A DNA stretch of 64,000 nucleotides from Arcobacter cryaerophilus gv. crypticus (GCF_002993025.1 NZ_NXGI01000017.1:95364-159363); one strand, 5' to 3'; shown: positions 43,179 through 53,537, counted from the stretch's first letter. Notes: a model not told the origin generated them from the letters alone. Numbers and translations: made by a program.

Positions 43179-43382
43179 AATATACTCCTTGTGTTTTATT
43201 TATTTTGAAATTATACAAATAGTGGTAACAAAAAAATGTTACTAATTTTTGATAAAATTAAAACTTTTTTTTATTTCACTTTGCTTTCGAACAAGAGAAT
43301 TATAAACTATTAAGTGGACAATATTTTGTCTTATTTAATTAATTTATAAACTTTTTTATTCGTAATAATTTTTGTAATTGGA

Positions 43383-43419
43383 ATTGTAGAGTATTTAAAT
43401 TACCAAACTAAGTAATTTA
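43383..43419 (-). promoter_or_regulatory. Shared palindromic operator with -10 box, promoter of the ClpP/VirD4 operon
   Basis: On the plus strand the arms TAAATTAC (43396-43403) and GTAATTTA (43412-43419) form an inverted repeat with 8-nt centre. Seven nt further along the minus strand lies TACAAT (complement of 43383-43388), a -10 box. The palindrome takes the -35 position. The same arrangement occurs at 55694-55730 with one mismatch. Transcription would run about 200 bp to the 70-aa gene. Confidence 0.72.
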
Positions 43420-43449
43420 TAGCGGTGAGATACCATAAATTAGAGTTTT

Positions 43450-45828
43450 CTAACTGATATATTTCGTGTAAGAATCATGTTTTGTTGCAATCAAATTTTT
43501 AATCACATCAGAATTACAATGTTTACTTTTAAGAATCTCTTTCATTAATACACGCTTTTGATCAAAGAATTCAGAAAATAAATCAACATTTTGTTCATCA
43601 GTTTCTATTAATTCACCTTTTGAAGGTATTGAATCTAAACATGCAAAAAATACATCTTTTGATTTATAATTTTTAAGTAAATTTATTTTTATATCAGCTT
43701 CTATGCTTTTTGCTAATTTTAACTGTTTTTCTTTTACTAAACCTTTTTGTGTAGATAACTCTTCTCTAGAATAATAATCCTGATTTTCAATTTCTTCACA
43801 CAACATTTCATTTGTAAAATTTGGATTCTTTTGAATTATGTTTCTTATATTTTCATCTTTATCTTTTGCAAATTTTTGTAATAACTTTAAAGAGATATAT
43901 TCATTTGCTGCAACATACATTTTTAATTCAGGATTTTCACTTGCTATTTCTAAAAATCTTTCAACATTATTTACAAATTTATTATCAAGTTTTTGTATAT
44001 TAAATTTATCCTTTTCTAAATAATGCCTTTTTTGAATTTGTGTTTTTTCTACTGAACTTAGAAATTTAATAATAAATTTTAATAAATTTATATCCGTATG
44101 TTTACAAATAGTATCAATTAATTTATTAGTGCATTTTGGATGAGTAATAGATTTTAATAACATATAATGATATGGTTTAATTAAAGATAGTTTGTCATAA
44201 AAAACATAATTTTTCTTGTGTTCTACTACTTCTAAAAGTGCTTCTTTAGTAATTTTTTTATTATTTAAAAAATCTATTGAATCAAAAATTTCAAAATCAT
44301 CTTTTGCCATTTGAATAAGTGTTTTTGTAGATAAATTTTTATGTCTTGTCACCATTGCTCTTATTAAAGATTCAGAGTTTTTAGAAAGTTCATCTAAAGA
44401 TTCTTCACTTATATCATCTGATTTTAATCTCTCAATATTAAACTCTTTTTGCAATTCATTTGAAAGCTCTCTAAAATCTATATTATCATCATTTAACGAG
44501 CCAAGATTATTAACAAAACCACATAGACAATTTAAACTCATATTTTCATTTTCAAAACTAAAATTTGAATAATCCATTTTAAAATCATAGTATCTACTAC
44601 AAGAAGTACATTTATATATAAATTTTGGTTTAAAATCTAATTCATCTTTACAATCTGGGCAGATAGTCACTGTTTTCTTATAATTATTATTGATTTTAAA
44701 ATTTCTTGGTTTTACACTTTTACATTTTTTACAACAATAAGGTTTTCTAACTATTTCATCTTGTTTTATTATCTCTTTTATAGGTTCAAGTGGCAAACCT
44801 AGTCTTGACACAACTCCTCCACAATCAAGTAATATAGCTTCCTTTTTATTTGTTGAAGGAGATAATCTTAAAGCTCTTCCAACAATTTGTTTATAAAGAT
44901 TTTGACTTTGAGTTGGTCTTGCTATTACAATAGTATCAGTTTGTGGAACATCAAATCCTGTTGTTAATTGATCAACACTAACTAAAACTTTAGTATCACC
45001 ATTTTTAAACTTATCTACTATCTTTTTTTGATTCTCTTTTGAAATATTTGAATGAGTTACTTCACTTTTTAATCCAACTTTTTGATAAGCTTTACAAATA
45101 GCTTCAGCATGGGAAATATTAATACAAAATACAATAGTTTTATCTCTATTTTTTAATATATCTTTTGTTGCTGAAACAATTTTATTTACAATTTCAGGTT
45201 TATTGAATCTAAAATCCAATTCATTTATATCCCAATCACCAATTTTTGTTTTAATACCAGATAAATTAGGAGTAAATGCTTCAAAAGATTTAATATTTAC
45301 TAAATATCCATTATCAACCATATATCTAGCATCATAATCATCAATTATCACATCAAAATTTTCTGTTAATAATTTTCCCTCTTCATCGTACGGAGTAGCA
45401 GATAATCCTATGATTTTACCCTTATGGATATTTTTTATAATCTCTTGCATTTTACCTTTTACACCATAATGCATTTCATCAAAGATTATATAATCAAAAT
45501 TCATTGATGATAAGAAATCTACTCTTCTACTGATTGTTTGAATAGTACTTACAAATGAGTGAGCTTGAGTGTCTATCTCTTCTTTATTTGAACCATGAAT
45601 AATTTGAGGGTTTAGATTTGAAAAAGCTTTTGCTGTTTGTTCAAGCAAGTTTATTTTTGGTGCTAGAAATAGTGTTTTTTTATTTGAATCTTTATGAAAT
45701 TTTACTATCTCTTCAGCAATTACTGTTTTTCCAGAACCTGTTGGTGCTTGAATTAAAATATTACCTTTACTTTTTATTGCTCTTGTTATAATATCTTTTT
45801 GATAATCTCTTAACTCTATTTTATGCAT
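43450..45828 (-). CDS. SF2 DEAD/DEAH helicase with zinc-ribbon and helical-repeat C-terminus
   Basis: 792 residues. Walker A QAPTGSGKTVIAEE (28-40), motif II IIFDEMHYG, motif III GLSATPYD, motif V/VI TGFDVPQTDTIVIARPTQSQN and QIVGRALR give a Rad25/type III-restriction-like helicase core (1 to about 360). Cysteine pairs follow (CCKKCKS, CPDCKDEL, CTSCSRYY, CLCGF), likely two zinc ribbons. The final 300 residues are helical repeats resembling LRV/ARM units (LIRAMVTRHKNLSTKTLIQMAK, ENIRNIIQKNPNFTNEML). Last gene of the nuclease operon, 18 bp after the McrC-like gene. Confidence 0.85.
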   Translation of the reverse strand: MHKIELRDYQKDIITRAIKSKGNILIQAPTGSGKTVIAEEIVKFHKDSNKKTLFLAPKINLLEQTAKAFSNLNPQIIHGSNKEEIDTQAHSFVSTIQTISRRVDFLSSMNFDYIIFDEMHYGVKGKMQEIIKNIHKGKIIGLSATPYDEEGKLLTENFDVIIDDYDARYMVDNGYLVNIKSFEAFTPNLSGIKTKIGDWDINELDFRFNKPEIVNKIVSATKDILKNRDKTIVFCINISHAEAICKAYQKVGLKSEVTHSNISKENQKKIVDKFKNGDTKVLVSVDQLTTGFDVPQTDTIVIARPTQSQNLYKQIVGRALRLSPSTNKKEAILLDCGGVVSRLGLPLEPIKEIIKQDEIVRKPYCCKKCKSVKPRNFKINNNYKKTVTICPDCKDELDFKPKFIYKCTSCSRYYDFKMDYSNFSFENENMSLNCLCGFVNNLGSLNDDNIDFRELSNELQKEFNIERLKSDDISEESLDELSKNSESLIRAMVTRHKNLSTKTLIQMAKDDFEIFDSIDFLNNKKITKEALLEVVEHKKNYVFYDKLSLIKPYHYMLLKSITHPKCTNKLIDTICKHTDINLLKFIIKFLSSVEKTQIQKRHYLEKDKFNIQKLDNKFVNNVERFLEIASENPELKMYVAANEYISLKLLQKFAKDKDENIRNIIQKNPNFTNEMLCEEIENQDYYSREELSTQKGLVKEKQLKLAKSIEADIKINLLKNYKSKDVFFACLDSIPSKGELIETDEQNVDLFSEFFDQKRVLMKEILKSKHCNSDVIKNLIATKHDSYTKYIS

Positions 45829-45846
45829 TTTGTTTCCATTAATTTT

Positions 45847-47316
45847 TTAGTAAATATAGTTTTCTTCAAAACTATATTTACTACCATCAAATTCTACACT
45901 TTTTGTAGCAAAGTAATAACATGTTAGATTAGTGTTTTCTTCTGTACATTCTTTATCTCCAAAAATATATTCTTTATACTTGGAGTACCTATTGTCTATT
46001 TCATAACCTGCATGATATAAATAATTGTCTTTGTAGCAATTCTTTGGTATCCAAGGTTTGTATCTAATATTAGGATATAGACAATGTTTTTTACTCTCTT
46101 CTACTAATAATTTATCAATAGTATTTTTTGTTTTATATTCTTCAGCTTCTTTATATCCATTATTAAATATTTTCAATAACTCTAAAATATCTAATTTGAT
46201 AAGATAAAGATTATGATTGTAAACTCTAAACTCTTTTATTGGTTCAATATCATTAGGACTACCTGGATAAATTAAATAAATATTTGAGTCAACTAATAGA
46301 TTATTTTTTAAAGGATTAATCTCTGTATTCAAAAAATTGTTAATATAAATAATTTGCTTAATCCAGTCTCCATCTTGTTTATTAACTTCTTTATATTTAG
46401 CATCAAAAATATGTAAAGTTGATGGCTCATTATTCCCTTTTTTAATTATTATAGTATCAGGTTTGATTGGAATTTTTTTACCATTTTTCTTCTCAATTGA
46501 AATCTCATCTTCATCAAAAACAAAATCTTCTCCATATATTTTTTTCATACATGAGGTAAAAAGATATTCCCAAGCCAATTGAAAATTATCTATTCCAACT
46601 ATTGTATCTTTACCAAAAATTAAATTTTTAACACTACTTATTAACTCTTTAATATCAGCAGTTAAAAGCTCTATATGTTTTTCTATATTTTCCAATGTAG
46701 AGATTAGTCTATTTTTAGTTTTCTTATCATTTAAATCAATACCTTTAAAACCATATTCATTTTGAAAATCTTTTGATAGTGATTTAAAAATAGATTTCAT
46801 ATCCTGTTTAATACTTAGTTTCTCTTTATATAAATCCAAAATAAATGAAGCAAATTTATACAGCTCATCTTTATAGTGAACCCTATACGTTTCATCAATA
46901 TTTAGTAATCCTTGATTAAAAATAGGACTGTTGTTTGAAGCTAACAAAAAAGTACCTCTTGATATTGTTCTTTCAATTGATTTTGATTTAAAAATATCTG
47001 TGTATCTATGCATAGCAGATGGTTTATTTATTATAGTTTTTCTTAATTTTCTTTCTAACCTACTCCAAGCTTCTAACTTTGATGAGTGAATAGTCATGTT
47101 CTCATCAAATTCTCCATCTTCATTTGCTTTTTTAACTATTTGAGGAGAAAAATTTTTATTTTGTAATTCTTGAATAAATTTATTAACAAAAATTTCAAAC
47201 TCTTTTTCAAACTCTTCATTGCTTGATTCATTATCAAAGTTTTTTGGTAGAAAATATTTTTCTTTTTTTCTACCTACAAAATTATCCTTATGTTGTTTAT
47301 AAACTTGATAAGCCAT
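45847..47316 (-). CDS. McrC-like PD-(D/E)XK nuclease subunit
   Basis: 489 residues. A helical N-terminal part resembles McrC/DUF2357 proteins; the C-terminal nuclease carries a WE glutamate (E250 in FQLAWEYLF), D287 in IPIKPDTIII and the D305-A-K307 triad in LHIFDAKYKEV, the PD-(D/E)XK pattern. It immediately follows the McrB-like gene (0-bp gap), so the two form a type IV, McrBC-like restriction pair that should act on modified or foreign nucleic acid. The recognition target is not readable. Confidence 0.8.
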   Translation of the reverse strand: MAYQVYKQHKDNFVGRKKEKYFLPKNFDNESSNEEFEKEFEIFVNKFIQELQNKNFSPQIVKKANEDGEFDENMTIHSSKLEAWSRLERKLRKTIINKPSAMHRYTDIFKSKSIERTISRGTFLLASNNSPIFNQGLLNIDETYRVHYKDELYKFASFILDLYKEKLSIKQDMKSIFKSLSKDFQNEYGFKGIDLNDKKTKNRLISTLENIEKHIELLTADIKELISSVKNLIFGKDTIVGIDNFQLAWEYLFTSCMKKIYGEDFVFDEDEISIEKKNGKKIPIKPDTIIIKKGNNEPSTLHIFDAKYKEVNKQDGDWIKQIIYINNFLNTEINPLKNNLLVDSNIYLIYPGSPNDIEPIKEFRVYNHNLYLIKLDILELLKIFNNGYKEAEEYKTKNTIDKLLVEESKKHCLYPNIRYKPWIPKNCYKDNYLYHAGYEIDNRYSKYKEYIFGDKECTEENTNLTCYYFATKSVEFDGSKYSFEENYIY

Positions 47317-49011
47317 TTATTGTGCATTTCCATTTTGTGTGAATATTGTTATAAACTCATTATATTCACCAACAAACTGCTCAAAAGTATTTACATTTTT
47401 AAATTCCTTGTCTAGCTTGTATAGCTTGTATAGCTTGTCTAGCTCTTCTTTAAGAGTATCTCTTCTATAACCACTAAATAAATCATACCAAAGGTAGTAC
47501 ATAACAGTATATTTTATATCTTCTTCTAAAATAAATCCACCTTTAGGTTTAACAAAAAATGCTCCAATAGTAGCATTATCAACATCTTCTACTTCAGCAT
47601 TTTTCACAATAAATTCATTTAAATTTTTTAAGAATTTTTTCCAACTAATATCTTTACCATCTTTAGGTTCTATTTTAATATTATCATCTTTAAAATATTC
47701 ATTAATAGAATTTTGTGCAGTTTTAAAACTCTTATTAAATCTTCTTTGGAATGCTTTATCTAGAGAAAATATAGTTTGATCAGATGTATTCATAGTACAT
47801 ATTATAGATAAGTTATCAGGTATATATATTTTTAAACTCTTATTTTCTTCATCATACATTTCGAAGTTAGTTTTTGAATATTTTTCCAATGTACTTAAAT
47901 GTAAATCTCCTATTTGTTCTTTTAACCACATAGCTTCCATACCATAGATATTTAAAGGATATTCAGAAATACCAATATCATTTCTATCTAATAAATTAAA
48001 TAATCCACCAAATATAGATGCAGCATTTCCTCTATTAAGTTCATCAACTACCAAAATAACTTTTTCTGGATTTATAGGTTGCTTAGTAATGTTTTTATAA
48101 GCCTTACTTAATGCTTGTGCAAAAGGTCCTGGAAGAAAATCATATGATATTTGTCTATTTTCATATTTTATAGGCATAACTTTTCCAAAGAAATCATAAT
48201 AGCTATATTCAGGATGAAATACAGTATGAACTGTCTGTTTTTCAAAATTTTCTTCAGATATATTAAGTCCATCATTTTCGAGATTATTTGAAACTAATTT
48301 TTTTATACTGAAAGTTTTACCAACTCCAGCTGGACCATAAATAATTAATTGTTTATAATTAATATTACTTCTTCCATCTTCTTCAATAAGTTTATCTCTT
48401 TCTGCAACAATTTTTGGTAATAATTTTTCTTGAAGTTCTGAATTATTATCTATCTCTACAACTGCTTCAATTAAATTTCTAAATTTTCGTGCGGTAACTG
48501 CTGCTTCAACTAGTTTTGGCAATAACTTATATTGAGTTTCTGGATTATTATCTATCTCTACAACTGCTTCAATTAACTCTTTTAACTTCCCTTTTTGAAC
48601 TGCTAAGTTGATCAAAAGAGGTAATTTATTTTTTTGGGATATAAAAATTATAATTTCATATGAAAAAATTCCGTTTTCATCTATTTTCCTGTATTCATCA
48701 GTATTATTTAATAGTTTTATACAAGAATAAGTATCGTGCTCTTCTTTGTTGTCAAATTGTAATTTGTTAGTAAATAAGATAGTTTTTAGTTCCCCACCAT
48801 CTTTATCACCAAATTTTGTAATAAATAATTCTTTATCTTTAAAATTATTTTCATTGTTAAAACCATTTCTATGATTAGAATTACCATTTTTCCCAAAATT
48901 TTCTACATAAACTGTATCCCTATTATCTGATTTATAAAAACTTTGTTTCTCTCGTGTATCTGTAAATGTTGGTAGTATTGTATCTATTACTTCACTAACT
49001 TGTAATGGCAT
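47317..49011 (-). CDS. McrB-like AAA+ GTPase with duplicated N-terminal repeat
   Basis: 564 residues. Residues 1-215 are the variable specificity region and include two 34-residue repeats (LIEAVVEIDNN at 146 and 180). The motor has Walker A GPAGVGKT (226-233), Walker B VILVVDELNRGNAASIFG, and the sensor ICTMNTSDQTIFSLDKAFQRRF, where MNTSDQ stands in for the usual MNxxDR. It adjoins the McrC-like gene with no gap. NTP-driven translocation and nuclease control is the known McrB role; RNA or DNA targeting is open. Confidence 0.82.
   Translation of the reverse strand: MPLQVSEVIDTILPTFTDTREKQSFYKSDNRDTVYVENFGKNGNSNHRNGFNNENNFKDKELFITKFGDKDGGELKTILFTNKLQFDNKEEHDTYSCIKLLNNTDEYRKIDENGIFSYEIIIFISQKNKLPLLINLAVQKGKLKELIEAVVEIDNNPETQYKLLPKLVEAAVTARKFRNLIEAVVEIDNNSELQEKLLPKIVAERDKLIEEDGRSNINYKQLIIYGPAGVGKTFSIKKLVSNNLENDGLNISEENFEKQTVHTVFHPEYSYYDFFGKVMPIKYENRQISYDFLPGPFAQALSKAYKNITKQPINPEKVILVVDELNRGNAASIFGGLFNLLDRNDIGISEYPLNIYGMEAMWLKEQIGDLHLSTLEKYSKTNFEMYDEENKSLKIYIPDNLSIICTMNTSDQTIFSLDKAFQRRFNKSFKTAQNSINEYFKDDNIKIEPKDGKDISWKKFLKNLNEFIVKNAEVEDVDNATIGAFFVKPKGGFILEEDIKYTVMYYLWYDLFSGYRRDTLKEELDKLYKLYKLDKEFKNVNTFEQFVGEYNEFITIFTQNGNAQ
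48442..48576 (-). repeat. 33-bp perfect direct repeat (102-bp period) inside the McrB-like gene
   Basis: 48442-48474 and 48544-48576 are identical over 33 bp and 102 bp apart (34 codons), inside the N-terminal region. The intervening units are more diverged, so the duplication is recent but not new. A change in unit number would alter the recognition region in frame. Confidence 0.75.
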
Positions 49012-49023
49012 GTTTTTCCCTTT

Positions 49024-51846
49024 TTATATATTTTTACTTAACTCTTCTACTCTTTTGCTATGAGTAAAAAAGATAACTTGTGTTGTTTTTGAAAAATCTT
49101 TTAAAAGATTTAAACCTGATTTGATTCTATCTTCATCAAAATTGATAAAAATATCATCTACTAAAAACGGTAATTTTTTTTGTGATTTTGAATTAAAAAG
49201 TGAAATAAATGCCAATCTTAAAGATAAAAAGAGTTGATCTCTTGTTCCCTCGCTCATTTTAGTATGTTCCAACCTAATTTGCTCATCATAAAAATCATGA
49301 GCTAGTATATTATCAACACTCAACTTAGAGTTTGATTTTTTTCTAACACCCACTAAATACTTATTTTCTATCTCTAAGTCTTCATAAAAACCATTTGTAA
49401 TAGTCGAAAAATAACCTTTCGCTAGATTAATAATCTCATCTTGATTCTCTTTAGAAAGCTCATTTATAAGTATTGGAATTGTTTGTGAAGAGATTTCTAG
49501 CTTTAAATACTCTTCAACCATATCTTTTAATTGCTCTTTTAAAGATACAATTTCTTGATTGTTTAAAATGATTTTTTCATCTTTATCTAGTAAATCTTTT
49601 ATTTCAATATTTTTTTGATTTAAAGTTGTTTTTTTTTCTTCAAGAGAAGTTTTATTTTCTTCAATTTCTTTTTCATTTTTTTCATCTTCATTAACTATCT
49701 CTTCTTTTTTTTCATATTTTTTCAAATAATTTAAAATAGTTTCATCTATTTTTATATTTTCAAAATCTGCTTTTGTTTTGTTATAAGAGATAGTTTTTTC
49801 AATCTCTTGTAATACTTCTTCAAGAGCTATACTTTTTAAAGAGTCAGGAAGCTCTTTTTGAAGATTTTGTTTTTGTTTTTCTAACTCTTTCTGCTTTGTT
49901 TCTAAATCACTATTTGCAGTATTTATACTATTATTTAGGGTATCTTTTGAAGCTTTATTTGAATTAGCATTTTCTAAATCTTTTTTTAGTTCTCCCAAAG
50001 TTTTTTTTGTGTCTAAATTATCTAAAAGTACTTTAAATTTCGAATCAAAATCGTCAATTCCTTTTTTATAATTTTCAAGATTCTTTTCTAACTCTTTTTG
50101 CTCTTTTATTTGATTTAAAGTTTGCTCTCTTTTACTATTCCAGCTGTCAAACTCTTTTATAGTTAAAATTGGTTCAATACTTAAATCGATATTTAAACTA
50201 TTTTCTAAAAAGCTATTCCAAGAAGATATTAATTTTTTTAGCTCATCTTCTAAATTTTTTTCTTTTTGATACAACTTATTTAATTCTTCATCATTTGTTT
50301 TAATAGTTTCTAGAGCAACTTTTTGCTCTGCAAACTTATTTGCATTTAACAATATATTTTCAACACAAGAAGAAAACTCTTTGTCGCTTTTTTCATAATC
50401 TGCTATTAATTTATCGTTTAAATCGTTAATAGTTGGAATTTGTTCTTTTAAAATTTTCCAATTGCTATTTTTTCTATCTTTAAATGATTCAAAATAAGAT
50501 ACTTTAATATCTTCTAAATTTTTCTCTATCTTTTGGTTTAATCTATTTTTTTCATCTTCTAATCTTTTTATCTCATCTTTTATCTTCCTTATATCATCTT
50601 CAAAATTTTTAAAACTAGTTTTAAACTCATCTATTTTAGTAATATCTATATTTGTTGGTATATTATTAGAAAGATTTAATTCTAAAGATTTAATTAAATT
50701 TTCTAACTCTTTGTCTATATTTGTTGAATTTGCAATTTTATTTAAATCATTAGCAGTAATAGGTTTAAAATCTTTTTTTATCTTTAACATTTTTAAATTT
50801 ATTCTGCAATCATCTTTTATATCTTCAATATTTTTTTCTAGATTAGTTAAATTTTTTTTATTTTCAGTTATCAAAGATAAATCTTTATAAAGATTTTCTA
50901 TATCCTCTTTGTGATTTAAAATATCTTCATCTACATTTATTTTTGAAAGCTCTTCTTTATTTACATCAATTTGATTTTTTAATGTTTTAATACTAGGTTG
51001 AAATTTTATATATTCATTATAATCACTCTTCCAAGCATTTAATTTTTCACTTGTTTCTATCCATTTTGGAATATTCTTTAGTTTTTCTTCTAAAACTGTT
51101 TTATTAAAATATATATCAGCATTTGATAAAAGTAATGTTAAATGTTTTTGTTTGATTTTTAGTTCTATATCTTTTTTATTTAACTCTTCAATTTCATTTT
51201 CTAAATTCTTAATTTCATTATTTTTTTGAATATATAAAGAGTTATCAAATCTATTATCATTAATCTCTTTTTTAAGTTGTGTTATTTGCTTAACAATATA
51301 AGAAATTCTAGGTTCATCTCCTTTTGTTTTTAAAAGATTATCGGCCTTTTTTTCTAATTCAGATGGTAAATTATTTAAAATTTCACTTCCACTCATAGCT
51401 CCAAAAAGCAAATTTGTAATATTTGAATCATTATGAAATAAAGCTTTACTCTCATCTCTTAATCTTTGATGATTTAATCCAAAAATATTTTGATAAAACT
51501 CTTTTGTTACACCATTTGGAATAAATTTATCTTCAAAAGCTTTTCTTGTATTAAAATCTTTTGCTTCGCCTCTTTGTGTTATTTGAGAAAAACTATTTTT
51601 TTGAGAAAATTGAAAAGTATTATTTTCATCTTGAATCTCAAAATTTATCTCCATTTGCTCACTTGAGTAAACCAAACTATAAGTTTCTTTGTCAATCTTT
51701 CCAAATATTGCATCTATAATGGCATTTTGTGTTGTTGTTTTACCTGTTTCATTGTCTCCACAAATGAGATTAAAATCATCATTGAAATCATATGTAATAT
51801 CATTAAAATTACCACAGTTTTTTAGATTTAATTTGTTTATTTTCAT
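49024..51846 (-). CDS. SbcC/YhaN-like SMC-type ATPase
   Basis: 940 residues. Walker A GDNETGKT (30-37) at the N-terminus, a central coiled-coil of about 600 residues, and at the C-terminus the ABC signature EGTRDQLFLSLRLAFISLF and Walker B LPFLVDDIFINFDEDR. This head-coil-head layout is that of Rad50/SbcC/YhaN. There is no CxxC zinc hook visible in the coil centre. It overlaps the nuclease gene by 4 bp (start of ATPase inside nuclease stop), so the two form an SbcCD-type complex acting on DNA ends. Confidence 0.87.
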   Translation of the reverse strand: MKINKLNLKNCGNFNDITYDFNDDFNLICGDNETGKTTTQNAIIDAIFGKIDKETYSLVYSSEQMEINFEIQDENNTFQFSQKNSFSQITQRGEAKDFNTRKAFEDKFIPNGVTKEFYQNIFGLNHQRLRDESKALFHNDSNITNLLFGAMSGSEILNNLPSELEKKADNLLKTKGDEPRISYIVKQITQLKKEINDNRFDNSLYIQKNNEIKNLENEIEELNKKDIELKIKQKHLTLLLSNADIYFNKTVLEEKLKNIPKWIETSEKLNAWKSDYNEYIKFQPSIKTLKNQIDVNKEELSKINVDEDILNHKEDIENLYKDLSLITENKKNLTNLEKNIEDIKDDCRINLKMLKIKKDFKPITANDLNKIANSTNIDKELENLIKSLELNLSNNIPTNIDITKIDEFKTSFKNFEDDIRKIKDEIKRLEDEKNRLNQKIEKNLEDIKVSYFESFKDRKNSNWKILKEQIPTINDLNDKLIADYEKSDKEFSSCVENILLNANKFAEQKVALETIKTNDEELNKLYQKEKNLEDELKKLISSWNSFLENSLNIDLSIEPILTIKEFDSWNSKREQTLNQIKEQKELEKNLENYKKGIDDFDSKFKVLLDNLDTKKTLGELKKDLENANSNKASKDTLNNSINTANSDLETKQKELEKQKQNLQKELPDSLKSIALEEVLQEIEKTISYNKTKADFENIKIDETILNYLKKYEKKEEIVNEDEKNEKEIEENKTSLEEKKTTLNQKNIEIKDLLDKDEKIILNNQEIVSLKEQLKDMVEEYLKLEISSQTIPILINELSKENQDEIINLAKGYFSTITNGFYEDLEIENKYLVGVRKKSNSKLSVDNILAHDFYDEQIRLEHTKMSEGTRDQLFLSLRLAFISLFNSKSQKKLPFLVDDIFINFDEDRIKSGLNLLKDFSKTTQVIFFTHSKRVEELSKNI

Positions 51847-53036
51847 TTCATTGCCTTTGAAAGTTGTTCTACCACTATCTCTTTTAAATATTTTGTATCA
51901 TTTATATTTATCTCATTTTTAAGTTCATTTTTAAGATCATCATCATACTTATCAATTAAGCTATCAAATATATTTTGTTTTAAAAATTCTATTTCATTTT
52001 CTACTTCTTGTTTTTCAAAACATTTCATTAAAGTTCCAATAGTATCTTGCATTTGTGCTATTTCATCTTCTGATTTAGGAAAAGTTGTCTCATTTTTAAA
52101 TTTAACAAGCTCAATATTTGTTGGTAAAGATAGTTTTATATTTTCTACATTTATTTTGTAGTGCAGTTCTGTTTTACCTGTTAGAGTTAATTTTAGAAAA
52201 CTCTCACTCACTGTAATTGGTAAATTTTCTGTAATTTTTGTTTCTAGTGTATTTTCATCGTCAACATCTTCTATATGTACTTTAATATCTAAAAACTCTA
52301 CTTTATTTAGTTTTTTAAATATAGGAGTTATGCTATGATTTTCATCTATTTGTACTAAAAAACACCCCTTTTCTTCACTCTCTTTTGAGTGTCTTCCTTG
52401 AATATTTCCAGAATAAATAATTGTAGGATTTGCCTCTTTTACTATCTCTTTTTTATGAATATGACCTAATGCCCAATAATCATAGTTTTTATTTACTAAA
52501 TCATTTATACTACAAGGAGCATAATTATCATGCCCTTCTTTACCATCCAAAGATGTATGTAGCACTCCTATATTAAAATAGCCATCAACTTTTTGTGGAT
52601 ATTGTTTAGCTAAATTATCTGTAACCGATTGAGTTTTAAAGCTCTGTCCATGTACCGCTATTTTTTTCTCTTCTATTTTAAATGTTTCTGCATTATCAGC
52701 ACTAAAAAATTTCATATATTCACTATTTGAAAAAGTAAGACTATGTTTTCCTTCGGCATCATGATTTCCAAAAAGTACATAGGTATATATCTTTTCTTCT
52801 TCAAGTGGCTTCATAATTGATTTAAATTTTCTTCCAATAGACGCATTTGTCATCTTTCCATCAAAAAGATCTCCAGCTATTACTACAAAATCAACATTTT
52901 CTGAAATAGCTAAATTAACCATATTTTTTAATGCATTCTCTATTGCATCATTTAATAAATCTTTTTTTTCTTTACTTGCAGCTACCAAAGGTGATCCTAA
53001 ATGAACATCTGCACAATGTATAAATTTAATACTCAT
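51843..53036 (-). CDS. SbcD/YhaO-like metallophosphoesterase nuclease
   Basis: 397 residues with the Mre11/SbcD metal ligands in order: D10 and H12 in HCADVHLG, D56 in GDLFDG, N91-H92-D93 in FGNHDAEG, and LGHIHKKE later. HSKESEEKGCFLV belongs to the family. It cleaves DNA ends or hairpins in partnership with the neighbouring SMC-type ATPase. Gene overlaps: 4 bp with the ATPase and 4 bp with the RNase H-like gene. Confidence 0.87.
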   Translation of the reverse strand: MSIKFIHCADVHLGSPLVAASKEKKDLLNDAIENALKNMVNLAISENVDFVVIAGDLFDGKMTNASIGRKFKSIMKPLEEEKIYTYVLFGNHDAEGKHSLTFSNSEYMKFFSADNAETFKIEEKKIAVHGQSFKTQSVTDNLAKQYPQKVDGYFNIGVLHTSLDGKEGHDNYAPCSINDLVNKNYDYWALGHIHKKEIVKEANPTIIYSGNIQGRHSKESEEKGCFLVQIDENHSITPIFKKLNKVEFLDIKVHIEDVDDENTLETKITENLPITVSESFLKLTLTGKTELHYKINVENIKLSLPTNIELVKFKNETTFPKSEDEIAQMQDTIGTLMKCFEKQEVENEIEFLKQNIFDSLIDKYDDDLKNELKNEININDTKYLKEIVVEQLSKAMK

Positions 53037-53506
53037 TTTTCCTCTTTTTTTGTATTGATATTTTGTTGTTTTGGTTCTGGGGTAATCTTAACATTTTTTT
53101 CATATTTAATATCTGGAAATATTAAATCATAAATAAAATCTATAGTATAAAAAGTATCATCTTTTTTAGTTGGTTGTAGTTTTGCAACCTTATCAGCTAC
53201 TACATTTATCTCTCTTGGTATCCAAGTGATTTTAATATTGTATTCATCGCATATTTTTAAAATATTTGGATTTTTTGCAACACTTTCATTGTCACTTAAA
53301 ATAACAGTTTTTTGTAACTCTTTTGATTTTATATATGTTATTGCATTAACAACAGCATATTGTTCTGCAATATTGTTATTGTCAATATTTATTAATTTTA
53401 TAATTGAAGTTAAATTAATTTCAGGATCATAAAGAGCTATTTGAAACTCTTTATTCTCATTTTGTCCAGCATCTACATATATAACTCTTCTTTTTACTTT
53501 ATTCAT
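53033..53506 (-). CDS. RNase H-fold protein
   Basis: 157 residues. The RNase HI active-site acids appear in order: D12 in IYVDAGQN, E48 in NIAEQYAVVNAI, D72 in ILSDNESV and D105 in REINVVADKVAKL. A tail of about 40 residues follows. It differs from the other RNase H-like gene at 27.7 kb. It overlaps the SbcD-like gene by 4 bp and is 31 bp from the PLD/AAA gene. Cleavage of RNA in hybrids within the defence complex is the natural guess; the role is untested. Confidence 0.75.
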   Translation of the reverse strand: MNKVKRRVIYVDAGQNENKEFQIALYDPEINLTSIIKLINIDNNNIAEQYAVVNAITYIKSKELQKTVILSDNESVAKNPNILKICDEYNIKITWIPREINVVADKVAKLQPTKKDDTFYTIDFIYDLIFPDIKYEKNVKITPEPKQQNINTKKEEK

Positions 53507-53537
53507 AAAAAAATTCTCCCTCTATTTTTTAAATTAA

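Noticed and set aside
49024..51846. Repeats in the SbcC-like gene as a CRISPR or tandem array
   Set aside because: The repetition is the coding pattern of a coiled coil (Glu/Lys/Leu codons); no spacer-repeat periodicity. No CRISPR array was seen anywhere in the window.
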